Origin: Candidatus Omnitrophota bacterium
Lineage (GTDB): Bacteria; Omnitrophota; Omnitrophia; Omnitrophales; Aquincolibacteriaceae
Assembly (NCBI GenBank): GCA_023247055.1
Contig: JAHFHF010000004.1
Span: forward strand, 58,842-90,948
Length of the DNA stretch: 32,107 bases
Direction of reading: 5' to 3'
Under the pieces are notes generated by a model. The model did not search any database, was not told where the DNA came from, and saw nothing but the letters and a program-made list of their open reading frames with translations. Position numbers and translations under genes: made by a program. The first letter of the stretch is position 1; the number at the start of each line of letters is the position of its first letter. This document shows, in pieces, positions 18,301-24,916 of this stretch.

Positions 18301-18379
18301 TCTTGGGGTTTTTTTTGATCGGGTTGGAAAGGGTTTTTCGGGAGGTTTTTCTTCTGAAATCGTAGGGGTTTTTGCTCAT
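15368..18379 (-). CDS. CheB-CheR-PAS fusion protein
   Basis: This 1003-aa multidomain signalling protein starts with a CheB methylesterase domain (about 37-225) with catalytic S45 (GIGASAGG), H72 (QHLDPHH) and D164 (GTASDG). A CheR methyltransferase domain (about 245-505) has the SAM motif VPGCSTGEEAYSMAI and ITCRNLLIYL. A PAS-like region (about 560-680) comes next, then a long leucine-rich coiled coil built on the NEELQSxNEEL pattern (about 695-780) and two PAS domains (about 785-1003). The family is common in non-flagellar signalling loci; its methylation target is usually unknown. AGGCGG lies 4 nt before the ATG. An AT-rich stretch with TATACAAT upstream may hold a promoter. It is tightly coupled to the kinase gene. 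Confidence 0.96.
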   Translation of the reverse strand: MSKNPYDFRRKTSRKTLSNPIKKNPKTTHKTSLRDFFPVVGIGASAGGFEAFTRVLKSLPQDTGMAFIFVQHLDPHHESMLTTLLARTTAMPVIEVKNGMRLEPNRIYVMPSNVKMILSRGVLKLSPRGAPSAKDRPIDSFFRSLAQDQGSQAIGIVLSGTASDGALGIKTIKEEGGITFAQEERSAKYDSMPRNAIATGCVDFVLPPARIAEEIGRIARHPYVGRLRSEKESGADKEDGQPSAQEQEAFSKIFALLRGATGVDFTHYKHTTVRRRILRRLMLQKLEKLDDYIQFLREKREEVLALYQDILINVTSFFRDPETFEALEKKVFSRLVRPGIPTDEPIRIWVPGCSTGEEAYSMAIALVEYLAQQSSEVPIQIFATDINEAALEKARRGVYPESISLDVPASLLKRYFVKAGGGYQIVKRIRDLCIFSRQNVAKDPPFSKMDIITCRNLLIYLGQILQKRALSVFHYALKPAGFLVLGNSETIGSFSDLFSHEDKKHKIYSKKSIHAPLSLSFSKGDAGIFDRDSKKSAGAAEEEGKSFDVRREADRILLARYAPAGVIVNDALHVIHFRGSTKDYLEHPPGSPDLNLYNMVREGLLPELRNAFTKAKREDIPFRKEQIRFKEHGDYKKINLEVIPLKSPLTKERFFLVIFEEFFPYSGPAEAKASKPKDVSKKKDAGRHEVVRLKQELDATKDYLQTIIEDQQAVNEEIKSANEEIQSSNEELQSMNEELDTAKEELQSTNEELTTVNEELQTRNWELSQLNNDLNNLLASVNIPIIILGPDLRIRRFTALTEKVLNLIPTDVGRPISDIKPNILIENFETIVSEVIDSLMVKEFEVQDKQGHWYSMRLRPYKTMENKIDGVIIAFIDIDMLKRHSEELRETRNYTQAVFGIFKEPLLVLDRDLNIKMANRAFYQTFRIAKEEIKGKSLSQLGSGRWDGAKLKSIFQGKADHVEVTIDQPFLDLEQKEISFTASRVLGEDAQTPFILLTLRPRK

Positions 18380-18449
18380 GAAACCGCCTGATCCTCATAT
18401 GCCAGGGTTCTCTATTGTATAAGCTAAATAAATTTTAATATAGCCTTAT

Positions 18450-19382
18450 TTACACAGGCGAAGGCGCGGTGATATGCAGCACTCTGCGGAAAAGGCCCGA
18501 GTGGCGGAGCAGCTGCCGCCCATGATTTTCAAGGCGCCGCGCCATGCGGTAGTCTCCCCGCTCGCGTGCGGAAGAGGCCAGGCGCTGGGCCAGCGTGATA
18601 TCTTCTTCGAGAGCACGGTAAGCCGACCAAAGCGCCGACTCCAAGGCGCCCGATTGTTCCTTAAGCAGCGTTTCCGGCGAAAATTTATGGCCAACCTCGC
18701 AGCTGTATTGCAGCAAGTTTCCATGCAAGTATTCTGACAGAACGCCCTGGCACGTAGGGCAGGTAAACGGCGTATGATTTCTTTTCACTTCCTTCAGCCC
18801 AGCAGTCCGCAGTTCTTTTTCAATCGCCGCATCGGCCAAGCGGCCCAGCATCGCGCCTATTTGAGCGGCGGGCAGCACAAAATCAGGTTTGATGTATTTC
18901 ATAGCATTGAGCGGCATTTCAGGAAAAAGCGCGTCCTTGGAATCTTGGATGACCGCCTGCCCTCCTTTTGCTTTGATCGTCATCAGCCCCGCCGTTCCAT
19001 CGTCAAGAGTTCCGGAAAGCACAACGCCAATGACTCTGGGCCCATACACGCTCGCAGCACTGCGAAACAAGGGGTCAATCGCCGGCAAATGATTGTTCTC
19101 TTTCGGCCCGTGCACAAGGCGGACTGTTCCCAGCTCGAGCATCAGGTGAGAATTAAACGGCGCTGCATAAATACGGCCGGGCTTTATTTTTTCAAGGTCT
19201 TTGGCCCAGGCCACGGGCAGAGCAGTGCGCGACTGCAGAATTTCAGGCAGGAAACTTTCTTTTCCAAGGTGCAGAACAACAAATAAGGAAGCGTTGAATT
19301 TCTTGGGCAGGCCGCGGACAACTTTCTGCAAAGCTTCTACCCCGCCTGCCGAAGCACCCATCACCACAATATCGCGTTTCAT
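18450..19382 (-). CDS. orphan CheB-type methylesterase with zinc-ribbon-like tail
   Basis: This 310-aa protein has a CheB catalytic domain without the regulatory receiver. S11 (MGASAGG), H38 (VLHLGKE) and D128 (SGTLDDG) make the triad. After residue 200 comes a CPTC ... C-x3-H cluster (C208, C211, C228, H232) that looks like a small zinc-binding module, then a helical tail rich in Arg and Leu. The lack of a receiver means activity is not controlled by its own phosphorylation. GGAAAGGA sits just before the ATG. It is the first gene of the signalling operon, 70 nt before the CheB-CheR fusion. Confidence 0.93.
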   Translation of the reverse strand: MKRDIVVMGASAGGVEALQKVVRGLPKKFNASLFVVLHLGKESFLPEILQSRTALPVAWAKDLEKIKPGRIYAAPFNSHLMLELGTVRLVHGPKENNHLPAIDPLFRSAASVYGPRVIGVVLSGTLDDGTAGLMTIKAKGGQAVIQDSKDALFPEMPLNAMKYIKPDFVLPAAQIGAMLGRLADAAIEKELRTAGLKEVKRNHTPFTCPTCQGVLSEYLHGNLLQYSCEVGHKFSPETLLKEQSGALESALWSAYRALEEDITLAQRLASSARERGDYRMARRLENHGRQLLRHSGLFRRVLHITAPSPV

Positions 19383-19520
19383 GAATCCTTTCCCGCAAGC
19401 CTCAATCTCCTTTGCCGGTCGGACTCTTATTATCGCGTCCAGCCAGGAACGGGGCCCTCAGGGATAGACTGATAATCCTACCAGGGTTTTGCTGGGGCCA
19501 CTTATCTATTCGCGCTACAT

Positions 19521-19625
19521 TCAAACAAAGCGAATATCGGGTTTTTCATGAAACACGCTAGCAATCTTAATCCGAATCCCCAACTCCTCTTTAAGCTTGT
19601 CGCAAAATTTAGTCATTTCCTTCAT
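19521..19625 (-). CDS. small hypothetical ORF (34 aa), possibly a gene remnant
   Basis: The ATG at 19625 is preceded by AAGGAG at 9-10 nt. The short product starts MKEMTKFCDKLKEELG and is charged and helix-prone. Its start overlaps the end of a second frame (19609-19698). It may be a genuine micro-protein, or the C-terminal part of a gene broken by a frameshift. I do not recognise the family. Confidence 0.3.
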   Translation of the reverse strand: MKEMTKFCDKLKEELGIRIKIASVFHEKPDIRFV

Positions 19626-19698
19626 GAATCATCTCTCCTTTCTTCAACCGGCATATAAAATCGCGCATAAACCACTCAGCGCGTTCAATTTCATCCAC
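19609..19698 (-). pseudogene. short coding-like fragment (29 codons) upstream of the 34-aa ORF
   Basis: The frame from a GTG at 19698 reads DEIERAEWFMRDF and is protein-like, but it has no Shine-Dalgarno and a stop codon lies 12 nt upstream of the GTG. It overlaps the next small ORF by 17 nt in another frame. Both pieces could derive from one frameshifted and truncated gene. Confidence 0.25.
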
Positions 19699-19823
19699 CG
19701 GAACTTTGTTTTACTTTTTCACAAATCCATGAGTGAAATATTGCAGGAGATTTTATGACGCTCGGTCTTTGACAGGGCAAGTGCGTTCAAGCCGTGTTAC
19801 GTAATGCCTGCTTAGACGCCTTT

Positions 19824-21086
19824 TCAGCGGCGGAAAGGCCGGCGGGGCGCCCGGCCGCCGCGGCCGCGGCGTGCGCCGCGCGGCGAAAAGGACATGCGGT
19901 TTGGCGAGAAAAGTTTTTCGGAGGGAATATCCGGGTGTTCGGAAACCGGCAGCGTCGTGCGGATCAGCCGTTCGATGCTGCGCACGTCCGTGCTTTGATC
20001 GGGCGTGGCAAAAGAAATTGCATGGCCTTTGTGGCCGGCCCGGCCCGTGCGGCCGATGCGGTGCACATAATTTTCCGCATCTTCGGGCAAATCGTAATTC
20101 ACAACCAATTCAATGCCCGTCACATCAATCCCGCGCGCGGCAATGTCTGTTGCCACCAGCACGCGGTATTTACCGGTTTTGAATCCGGCCAAAGCTTCCC
20201 GGCGCTGCGCGAGCGAGCGGTCCGAATGAATTTCCGCAACGGTAAAACCCATTTGCCGGATATCGCGGTTGACTTTCCAAGCTGACGCCTTGGTGCGGAT
20301 AAAAACTAAAACACTGCCGTGATAACGCTCGAGGATTTTTTTAAGCAGCGGATTTTTACTTTCACGCTTGACGATAAAAAGTTCCTGCGTGAGTTTTTCG
20401 GCCAGCGTGCCGGAAGGCGCGATTTCAATGCTCAGCGGCAGTTTCATGTAAGAAGTCGCCATCTTGGCAATTTCGGCCGGCATGGTCGCAGAAAAAAGCA
20501 GGGTTTGGCGGTCTACGGGCAAGACCTGCAGGATCCGCCGGATCTGCGGCATAAAGCCCATGTCCATCATACGGTCGGCTTCATCCAGCACGGCCACACG
20601 CACATCGTTCAACGTCACCGTGCGCTGCTCAAGATGGTCATTTAAGCGTCCGGGAGTTGCAATAATCACAGCCGGATGCCGGCGAATGGCCTTAATTTGC
20701 TCATTCATCGAAGCGCCGCCAATGACAACGGCGCTATGCATGCCGAAAGGACGGGCAATTTTTTGAAAGGTTTCATCCACCTGAGAGGCCAGTTCGCGGG
20801 TGGGCACGAGCACAAGGCCCTTGCCCTTTTTGGCCAGCAGGGTTTGGACCATGGGAATGACAAAAGCCAAAGTTTTGCCGGTCCCCGTCTGAGCAATGCC
20901 GACAAGGTCTTTGCCTTCGATACCGGGCAAAATGGCTTTTTGTTGAATCGGCGTAGGCGTAACGAATTTGAGCCGATCAAGCGTCTCAAGGATCTTCGGT
21001 GCTATGCCAAGACCGTCAAAGCTTATGGAACTTGTTGTAGAAACAGGCGAGCCGGGATTAAGCGGCGAAGAGGAATCAGAATTCAT
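19824..21086 (-). CDS. DEAD-box RNA helicase (RhlE-like)
   Basis: The 420-aa ATP-dependent RNA helicase probably acts in ribosome assembly or mRNA turnover. It has all core motifs: the Q motif region FVTPTPIQQKA, Walker A AQTGTGKT, PTRELA, TPGR, DEAD in VAVLDEADRM, SAT in LFSATMP, then ARGIDV and HRIGRTGRAG in the second RecA domain. The tail is short and arginine/glycine-rich (RGARRGRGGRAP), typical of RhlE-type RNA contact. I prefer the ATG at 21086, with AAAGGA 13 nt upstream; a GTG at 21125 would add 13 residues. It lies 69 nt after the CvfB-like gene and is likely in the same transcript. Confidence 0.96.
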   Translation of the reverse strand: MNSDSSSPLNPGSPVSTTSSISFDGLGIAPKILETLDRLKFVTPTPIQQKAILPGIEGKDLVGIAQTGTGKTLAFVIPMVQTLLAKKGKGLVLVPTRELASQVDETFQKIARPFGMHSAVVIGGASMNEQIKAIRRHPAVIIATPGRLNDHLEQRTVTLNDVRVAVLDEADRMMDMGFMPQIRRILQVLPVDRQTLLFSATMPAEIAKMATSYMKLPLSIEIAPSGTLAEKLTQELFIVKRESKNPLLKKILERYHGSVLVFIRTKASAWKVNRDIRQMGFTVAEIHSDRSLAQRREALAGFKTGKYRVLVATDIAARGIDVTGIELVVNYDLPEDAENYVHRIGRTGRAGHKGHAISFATPDQSTDVRSIERLIRTTLPVSEHPDIPSEKLFSPNRMSFSPRGARRGRGGRAPRRPFRR

Positions 21087-21155
21087 TGGGTTATTGTATC
21101 CTTTCGGAGGCTTGCCGGACAGCACTTTCTCAAATCCGTATTTCTTCTACGCGCG

Positions 21156-21989
21156 CTAGGCGAGCCGGATGCCGTCGTCAGAAATGACAATTTGTCTTTT
21201 TTTATAAAGCGCGCCCAGCGCCCGCTTATAAGTTTTTTTGCTCACATTAAACAGTTCATAAATCACTTCTGTTCCGGTCTTATCGGTCAAGGGCAGAAAA
21301 CCGCCCTCGGCTTTGAGTTTATCCAGAATAACGTCCGCGATGTCTTTAACCTGTTCGGCGCCGCGCTTCTGCAACGCCAAATCGATTTTGCCGTCTGCGC
21401 GCACCCGTTTAATAAATCCCTTTTTAGCACTTCCCACCTTCAAAGGCTCAAAGACATCGGCGTTAAAAAGAACGCCCCAATGCGCATGGTTGATAATCGC
21501 ACGGTAACCCAGCGCTGTTTTATTGCAAATCAAAAACGAAACCTCCTGCTCCGGTTTATAATGGGCGGGAGTCAGGTTCATAAACTGGGTCAAACGCGCT
21601 GAAGCTGCGACGCGGTTTGTTGCCATATCCAGGAAAACACCCACGATGCACGTTTCACCCACGCGCATTTCGCGCTTTTGCTCCCCCAGCGGCATGAGTA
21701 AATCTTTAGAGAGGCCCCAGTCCAGAAAACAGCCAATCGGCGTAACGTAGACGACTTTCAAACAGGCAAACTCACCGACCTGTGCTTTCGGAGTTTCGGT
21801 GGTGGCGATCATGCGGTCTTCGGAGTCCGTATAAATAAAAACTCTCAGCTTTGCGCCGATTTTGTAATCTTGGGGGACATAACGCGCGGGCAGCAGGATC
21901 TCGCCAAATTCTTCGCCGCCGTCGAGGTAAAGACCGAAATCAACGGCTTTGACTACCACGAGATCATTCATCTCACCGATTCTTACCAT
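21156..21989 (-). CDS. cvfB: CvfB-like S1-domain RNA-binding protein
   Basis: The 277-aa protein matches the CvfB/YitL family (about 280 aa): S1-like beta-barrels in the first 210 residues and a C-terminal winged-helix region (ELFNVSKKTYKRALGALYKK). The start MVRIGEMNDLVVVKAVDFGLYLD is the usual opening. S1 segments include VGEFACLKVVYVTPIGCFLDWG and FIKRVRADGKIDLALQKRG. The family binds RNA and affects gene expression in Firmicutes, but its precise job is unknown here. I find no Shine-Dalgarno. A heptad array begins 10 bp upstream of the start codon. Confidence 0.91.
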   Translation of the reverse strand: MVRIGEMNDLVVVKAVDFGLYLDGGEEFGEILLPARYVPQDYKIGAKLRVFIYTDSEDRMIATTETPKAQVGEFACLKVVYVTPIGCFLDWGLSKDLLMPLGEQKREMRVGETCIVGVFLDMATNRVAASARLTQFMNLTPAHYKPEQEVSFLICNKTALGYRAIINHAHWGVLFNADVFEPLKVGSAKKGFIKRVRADGKIDLALQKRGAEQVKDIADVILDKLKAEGGFLPLTDKTGTEVIYELFNVSKKTYKRALGALYKKRQIVISDDGIRLA

Positions 21990-21999
21990 GAGTAAAATA

Positions 22000-22073
22000 A
22001 GCGTTCAGCGTTCAGCATTATAGCGTTGAGTAAAATCATGGCGGCATCTTCTATGCGCTAGACGCTTTACGCT
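22000..22073. repeat. inverted pair of heptad arrays, core AGCG (site 3)
   Basis: Plus-strand heptads agcgttc, agcgttc, agcatta, tagcgtt (22000-22027) face minus-strand heptads of the type agcgNNN (plus strand atgcgct, agacgct, ttacgct at 22053-22073). The second arm encodes the final residues and lies next to the stop of the NPYG-repeat gene; the first arm ends close to the cvfB start. The period is 7 bp, as at sites 1 and 2, with a different core. Confidence 0.7.
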
Positions 22074-22476
22074 GCTTGCATCCCCGAATCACGGGCGCAT
22101 CCGTGGCATAAGGGTTATTCGCGCTCTGATTGCTGGTGAGGCTGCCATAAACCCCATAAGGATTGTTCACGCTCAGCAAAGACCATTTGCTGCCGTATCG
22201 GCCATAGGGATTGCTGATCGAGTCCGGATCAGCGCGGTTTGAATTCAGATTGCCGAGGAATTGCCCCTTGTTACCGTATAATTTTGCGCCGCCTCGCGTC
22301 ACGGGGTTGGCAAATCCGTTTTCGCTCCAGCGGCTGCCGTAAGGGCCGCAGGAATTATGGATGCTCTTCAGGCTGGCCCGGCTGCCGAAAGGCCCATAAG
22401 GATTGGAGGTTGAATCCGGCTGGGTCTTATTGCGGCTGAACCTTCCTAGATATTCGAATTTCGAGGGAGAGATCAT
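22051..22476 (-). CDS. NPYG-repeat protein of unknown function
   Basis: The 141-aa protein consists of two similar segments of about 60 residues. Each opens with YLGRFS or FLGNLN, continues through PDSxSNPYGxxGS, then one or two more (N)PYGxYGS units, and ends near NP. It is rich in Asn, Gly, Ser, Tyr and Pro. I recognise the repeat style from bacterial hypothetical proteins but know no function. I see no signal peptide, so export is doubtful. The last residues (about KQRKASSA) are encoded by a heptad array, so the natural C-terminus probably lies after TDAPVIR. No clear Shine-Dalgarno precedes the ATG. Confidence 0.75.
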   Translation of the reverse strand: MISPSKFEYLGRFSRNKTQPDSTSNPYGPFGSRASLKSIHNSCGPYGSRWSENGFANPVTRGGAKLYGNKGQFLGNLNSNRADPDSISNPYGRYGSKWSLLSVNNPYGVYGSLTSNQSANNPYATDAPVIRGCKQRKASSA

Positions 22477-22535
22477 AAGCAGATTTTGTTCATGGGCTTA
22501 TTCTACGCTCAATCAACCGCCGGAGACAGACATTC

Positions 22536-22739
22536 TTAGAACTGCCGCTGCTGCGCCTTGCGGACCTTTACAATTCCCAGCAAAACATTTTGAGGAATCT
22601 TGGGGGGACCGCTGCCCTGCAGGCACTTAATTTTGCCGTATCTTATTTGCTGTTTCAAGTGATCCATGGACCAGTCCACGCCATGGCGTGCTAGAAAAGC
22701 TTTTGCCTGAATTAGCGTTAAATCTCCCGGATTTACCAT
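22536..22739 (-). CDS. small helix-turn-helix/excisionase-like protein
   Basis: This 67-aa protein starts with LTLIQAKAFLARHGVDWSM, then DHLKQQIRYGKIKCLQG and KIPQNVLLGIV. That is the pattern of a short MerR/excisionase-type winged HTH: a helix, a second helix and recognition turn, then a basic strand and a closing hydrophobic helix. DNA binding is inferred. Its ATG overlaps the stop of the upstream beta-repeat gene by 7 nt, so the two are probably translated together. There is no integrase or other phage gene near it, so excisionase function is unlikely. Confidence 0.7.
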   Translation of the reverse strand: MVNPGDLTLIQAKAFLARHGVDWSMDHLKQQIRYGKIKCLQGSGPPKIPQNVLLGIVKVRKAQQRQF

Positions 22740-23593
22740 GTCAGCGCGACTCCGGCCTCAGCGGCAGATTCTTCGAGGGTTTTTTTGAGGCGGACAAAAA
22801 AACGTCCGTCTTTGCCGAAAAAATCCCGGGTAAAAATCACTTCCGCGCCGAGAGGCTCGCCGTCTTTGGACATAAGCAGAATTTCAATTTCTGAATTGCG
22901 CGTCAGCAACACCGTGCCGCCAAAATTAATTTTACGGCGGCTGGCATCGGAATATTCTATTTCAAAAAAAAGGCTGAGTCTGTGCGAAAATTTCCAGACT
23001 CCGGATAAAACGACGGTCTGCAACTTGCGTTTGCCGCGGATTTCAACGCCAACCTGATAACGAATCTCGCCGTCTTTAGCGAGCAGACTTCTGGATTGGA
23101 AAGTCCCGCGAAAATGCAGCGCGTTTTGACTGTCGCCGCCAACGTAATAGGTCAGCCGGTTTTTTTCCGCAAGGTCCCAATGGCCTTTGATTGCCAATTC
23201 GCGCAGGATTTTTGTTTTGGTTTTAAGACGGGTGGTCTCCCAAGTATAAATAATTTCGTGGGTTTTGCTGACTTCCCAGGAGCCGGTAAACGTGAGGATA
23301 TCGCGGCGGCCGGACTCTTTTTCAATTTCAAACGTAAGCCGGTTTTTGGAATCAGCCTGCCAGATGCCCGAAAGTTTAAGCAAATGGGTCTCGATGCGGC
23401 GGTCCGTTTTCTTTTGTGTCAGACCCAGCACAAGCAACCCGGCTTCCGCGGCGATCAGCGTCGCCTTAAGGCGGACTTCTTCTTCCGTCTCATCTTCACC
23501 CCGGTAGAGGACCTCGTGGTTTTTGCCTAAGGTCCAGCGGCCCTTCAGGGTCTTGCCATTTTCAATAAGCTGGTTGAGACGGTTGATGCGCAT
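22733..23593 (-). CDS. beta-repeat protein of unknown function
   Basis: The 286-aa protein is built of about four repeats of 45-55 residues. The recurring pattern is (L/I)xGxWxLxxxNRLTF followed by a second strand pair (GSWEVSKTHEIIYTW). Examples: LKGRWTLGKNHEVLY, LSGIWQADSKNRLTF, IKGHWDLAEKNRLTY and LSGVWKFSHRLSLFF. It is predicted to be almost all beta, perhaps a barrel or meander in which each repeat presents Trp and charged residues. There is no signal peptide, so it is probably cytosolic. AGGA lies 4 nt before the ATG, and a 12-bp inverted repeat sits 2 nt further upstream. It is coupled to the small HTH gene downstream. I do not recognise the family. Confidence 0.8.
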   Translation of the reverse strand: MRINRLNQLIENGKTLKGRWTLGKNHEVLYRGEDETEEEVRLKATLIAAEAGLLVLGLTQKKTDRRIETHLLKLSGIWQADSKNRLTFEIEKESGRRDILTFTGSWEVSKTHEIIYTWETTRLKTKTKILRELAIKGHWDLAEKNRLTYYVGGDSQNALHFRGTFQSRSLLAKDGEIRYQVGVEIRGKRKLQTVVLSGVWKFSHRLSLFFEIEYSDASRRKINFGGTVLLTRNSEIEILLMSKDGEPLGAEVIFTRDFFGKDGRFFVRLKKTLEESAAEAGVALTW

Positions 23594-23603
23594 AGCGTCC
23601 TAC

Positions 23604-23659
23604 AGGGACAGGTCCTCCTAACCCTCTATTGTTGAGATAGTTACGGCGGACCTGTCCCT
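23604..23659. repeat. 12-bp perfect inverted repeat with 32-nt loop
   Basis: AGGGACAGGTCC (23604-23615) and its complement (23648-23659) bracket the gap between the membrane-protein gene and the beta-repeat gene. On the minus strand the second arm ends 2 nt before the AGGA of the beta-repeat gene, so the hairpin could modulate its translation. It could also be a small REP-type remnant. Confidence 0.55.
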
Positions 23660-23662
23660 AAT

Positions 23663-23914
23663 TTATTTTAAAAGTGCAAAAATTTCCTCATACTGCTGAA
23701 GCATCGTTCGCATCGTCTGTTCGATCCATTGGGCCAGAAAATAACTCAAAATCAGCACGACGATGCTCACGCCCAGTTTAACCCATCTGGGGTAACGCGG
23801 ATGAAACCAGACCAGCGGAAGTGCCAGCGGCCCCGCGCTTAGAAAAGCCAGGATCACGAAAGGCGTTTTAAAAAACCACTTTTCCTGCGGCGGAACTTGC
23901 GGCACAAGACTCAT
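23663..23914 (-). CDS. small two-helix membrane protein
   Basis: The 82-aa protein (start at 23914) has two hydrophobic stretches: FFKTPFVILAFLSAGPLALPLVW and KLGVSIVVLILSYFLAQWI in shortened form, separated by the basic loop FHPRYPRW. A soluble helix follows. The start is supported by GAGGGGG 5 nt upstream and by an ATGA overlap with the stop of the pseudouridine synthase gene. It is a small inner-membrane protein of unknown role. The open frame extends 16 codons further upstream, but that part overlaps the upstream gene. Confidence 0.82.
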   Translation of the reverse strand: MSLVPQVPPQEKWFFKTPFVILAFLSAGPLALPLVWFHPRYPRWVKLGVSIVVLILSYFLAQWIEQTMRTMLQQYEEIFALLK

Positions 23915-24480
23915 CGCATCCCCCTCAAGCGTAGGCGTTCTGCGCCGTCCAAGATGCGCCACGCACCCGGCACAAGCCCTTCGATTGTAAAGCTGCCGAT
24001 CGCATAGCGGATGAGCCGCAGGGTTGGAAAGCCCACGGCGGCGGTCATGCGGCGGACCTGCCTATTCTTTCCCTCGGTGAGTTTGAGCTCAGCCCAGCTG
24101 GTAGGAATGGCTTTGCGGACGCGAATGGGCGGAACCCGTTCGGGATACTGGGGCGCGGGGTTGAGAACGCGCGCATCGCACGGCAGGGTTTTTCCGGTCT
24201 GAATCATAATCCCCTTGCGCAGTTGAATCATGGCTGCTTCAGTCACCGCGCCGTCAACTTGCACATGATAAGTGCGTTTGTGCGCATGGCGCGGGTGCAG
24301 AAAATCGTCAATCCAGTCTTTTTCATCGCTTAACAGCAGCAAGCCTTCGCTGTCCCTATCAAGCCGCCCAAGCGGATAAGTGTCCCGCGGAAATTTAAAT
24401 TCTTTGAGGGTACGATGGCTTTCTTCGTTCTGCGTAAACTGTGAAAGGACGCCGTAGGGCTTGTTAAAAGCGATGATCAT
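23911..24480 (-). CDS. rluE: RluE-like 23S rRNA pseudouridine synthase
   Basis: The 189-aa enzyme isomerises a uridine of 23S rRNA. It belongs to the RsuA/RluB/RluE family but lacks an N-terminal S4 domain, as RluE does. It opens FNKPYGVLSQFT, has the catalytic aspartate in GRLDRDSEGLLLLSDE, and ends with the family signature EGKNRQVRRMTAAVGFPTLRLIR. The exact target nucleotide cannot be told; in E. coli RluE modifies U2457. It lies 20 nt after ppiC and is coupled by ATGA to the membrane protein gene downstream. Confidence 0.93.
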   Translation of the reverse strand: MIIAFNKPYGVLSQFTQNEESHRTLKEFKFPRDTYPLGRLDRDSEGLLLLSDEKDWIDDFLHPRHAHKRTYHVQVDGAVTEAAMIQLRKGIMIQTGKTLPCDARVLNPAPQYPERVPPIRVRKAIPTSWAELKLTEGKNRQVRRMTAAVGFPTLRLIRYAIGSFTIEGLVPGAWRILDGAERLRLRGMR

Positions 24481-24500
24481 AAATTTAGGGGCTAGATGCT

Positions 24501-24782
24501 TTAGTCTTGCCGGCTTTCAATCAGAATTAAATGATAGCCAAACTGCGTTTTGACCGGCCCATGGGTTTTACCCACGGCATCTTTAAACACCACTTCGTCA
24601 AATTCACGCACCATTTGGCCGCGGAAAAATTCGCCCAGGTCTCCGCCTTTTTTTCCGGACGGGCAGCGCGAATGTTTAGCGGCAAGATCGGCAAAACTCG
24701 CGCCGCCTTCGATTTGTTTTTTAAGATCAAGGCAGATTTTTTCATCATTGACGAGAATGTGACGTGCTTTGGCTTTGGCCAT
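24501..24782 (-). CDS. ppiC: PpiC-type parvulin peptidyl-prolyl isomerase
   Basis: This 93-aa single-domain rotamase is typical of cytosolic PpiC. It starts [15 protein letters not shown], has the variable basic loop [21 protein letters not shown], and ends with [21 protein letters not shown], containing the conserved FGYH. It catalyses cis-trans isomerisation of proline peptide bonds. AAGGAG lies 6 nt upstream of the ATG. It is the first gene of the long minus-strand run down to the helicase. Confidence 0.95.
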   Translation of the reverse strand: MAKAKARHILVNDEKICLDLKKQIEGGASFADLAAKHSRCPSGKKGGDLGEFFRGQMVREFDEVVFKDAVGKTHGPVKTQFGYHLILIESRQD

Positions 24783-24890
24783 GGGAATCTCCTTTTTATT
24801 TTGATCAACTTGTCATCCCAAGCTGTAGGGGCCAGGCCTGGCATGTTTACCCCTACAGTTCGGGTCATTCTGAGCGAATTTCGTTTTCTG

Positions 24891-24916
24891 TAGTGGCAAT
24901 TCATGAATTGCCACTA
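24891..24916. repeat. 26-bp palindrome, family copy 2
   Basis: TAGTGGCAATTCA and its exact complement form a perfect palindrome. The copy shares 29 bases with the rlpA copy (29359-29387). Its last TA is also the left TA of MITE-like copy 3. Confidence 0.8.

Larger units (their letters stand above)
19383..19823. other. 441-bp gap with a possible degraded small gene
   Basis: This stretch lies between the helicase 3' end and the orphan cheB start. It contains two overlapping minus-strand mini-frames (19521-19625 and 19609-19698) that read like coding sequence, listed separately. The rest shows no repeat of the families found elsewhere, no RNA gene that I recognise and no convincing promoter. 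Confidence 0.5.

Noticed and set aside
20676..21602. 308-codon plus-strand frame opposite the helicase and cvfB genes
   Set aside because: It runs across two well-supported genes and their gap; the product has no family features.
22536..22739. Excisionase of an integrated element
   Set aside because: No integrase, att-like repeat or phage gene is near, and the gene is coupled to a non-phage-like neighbour.
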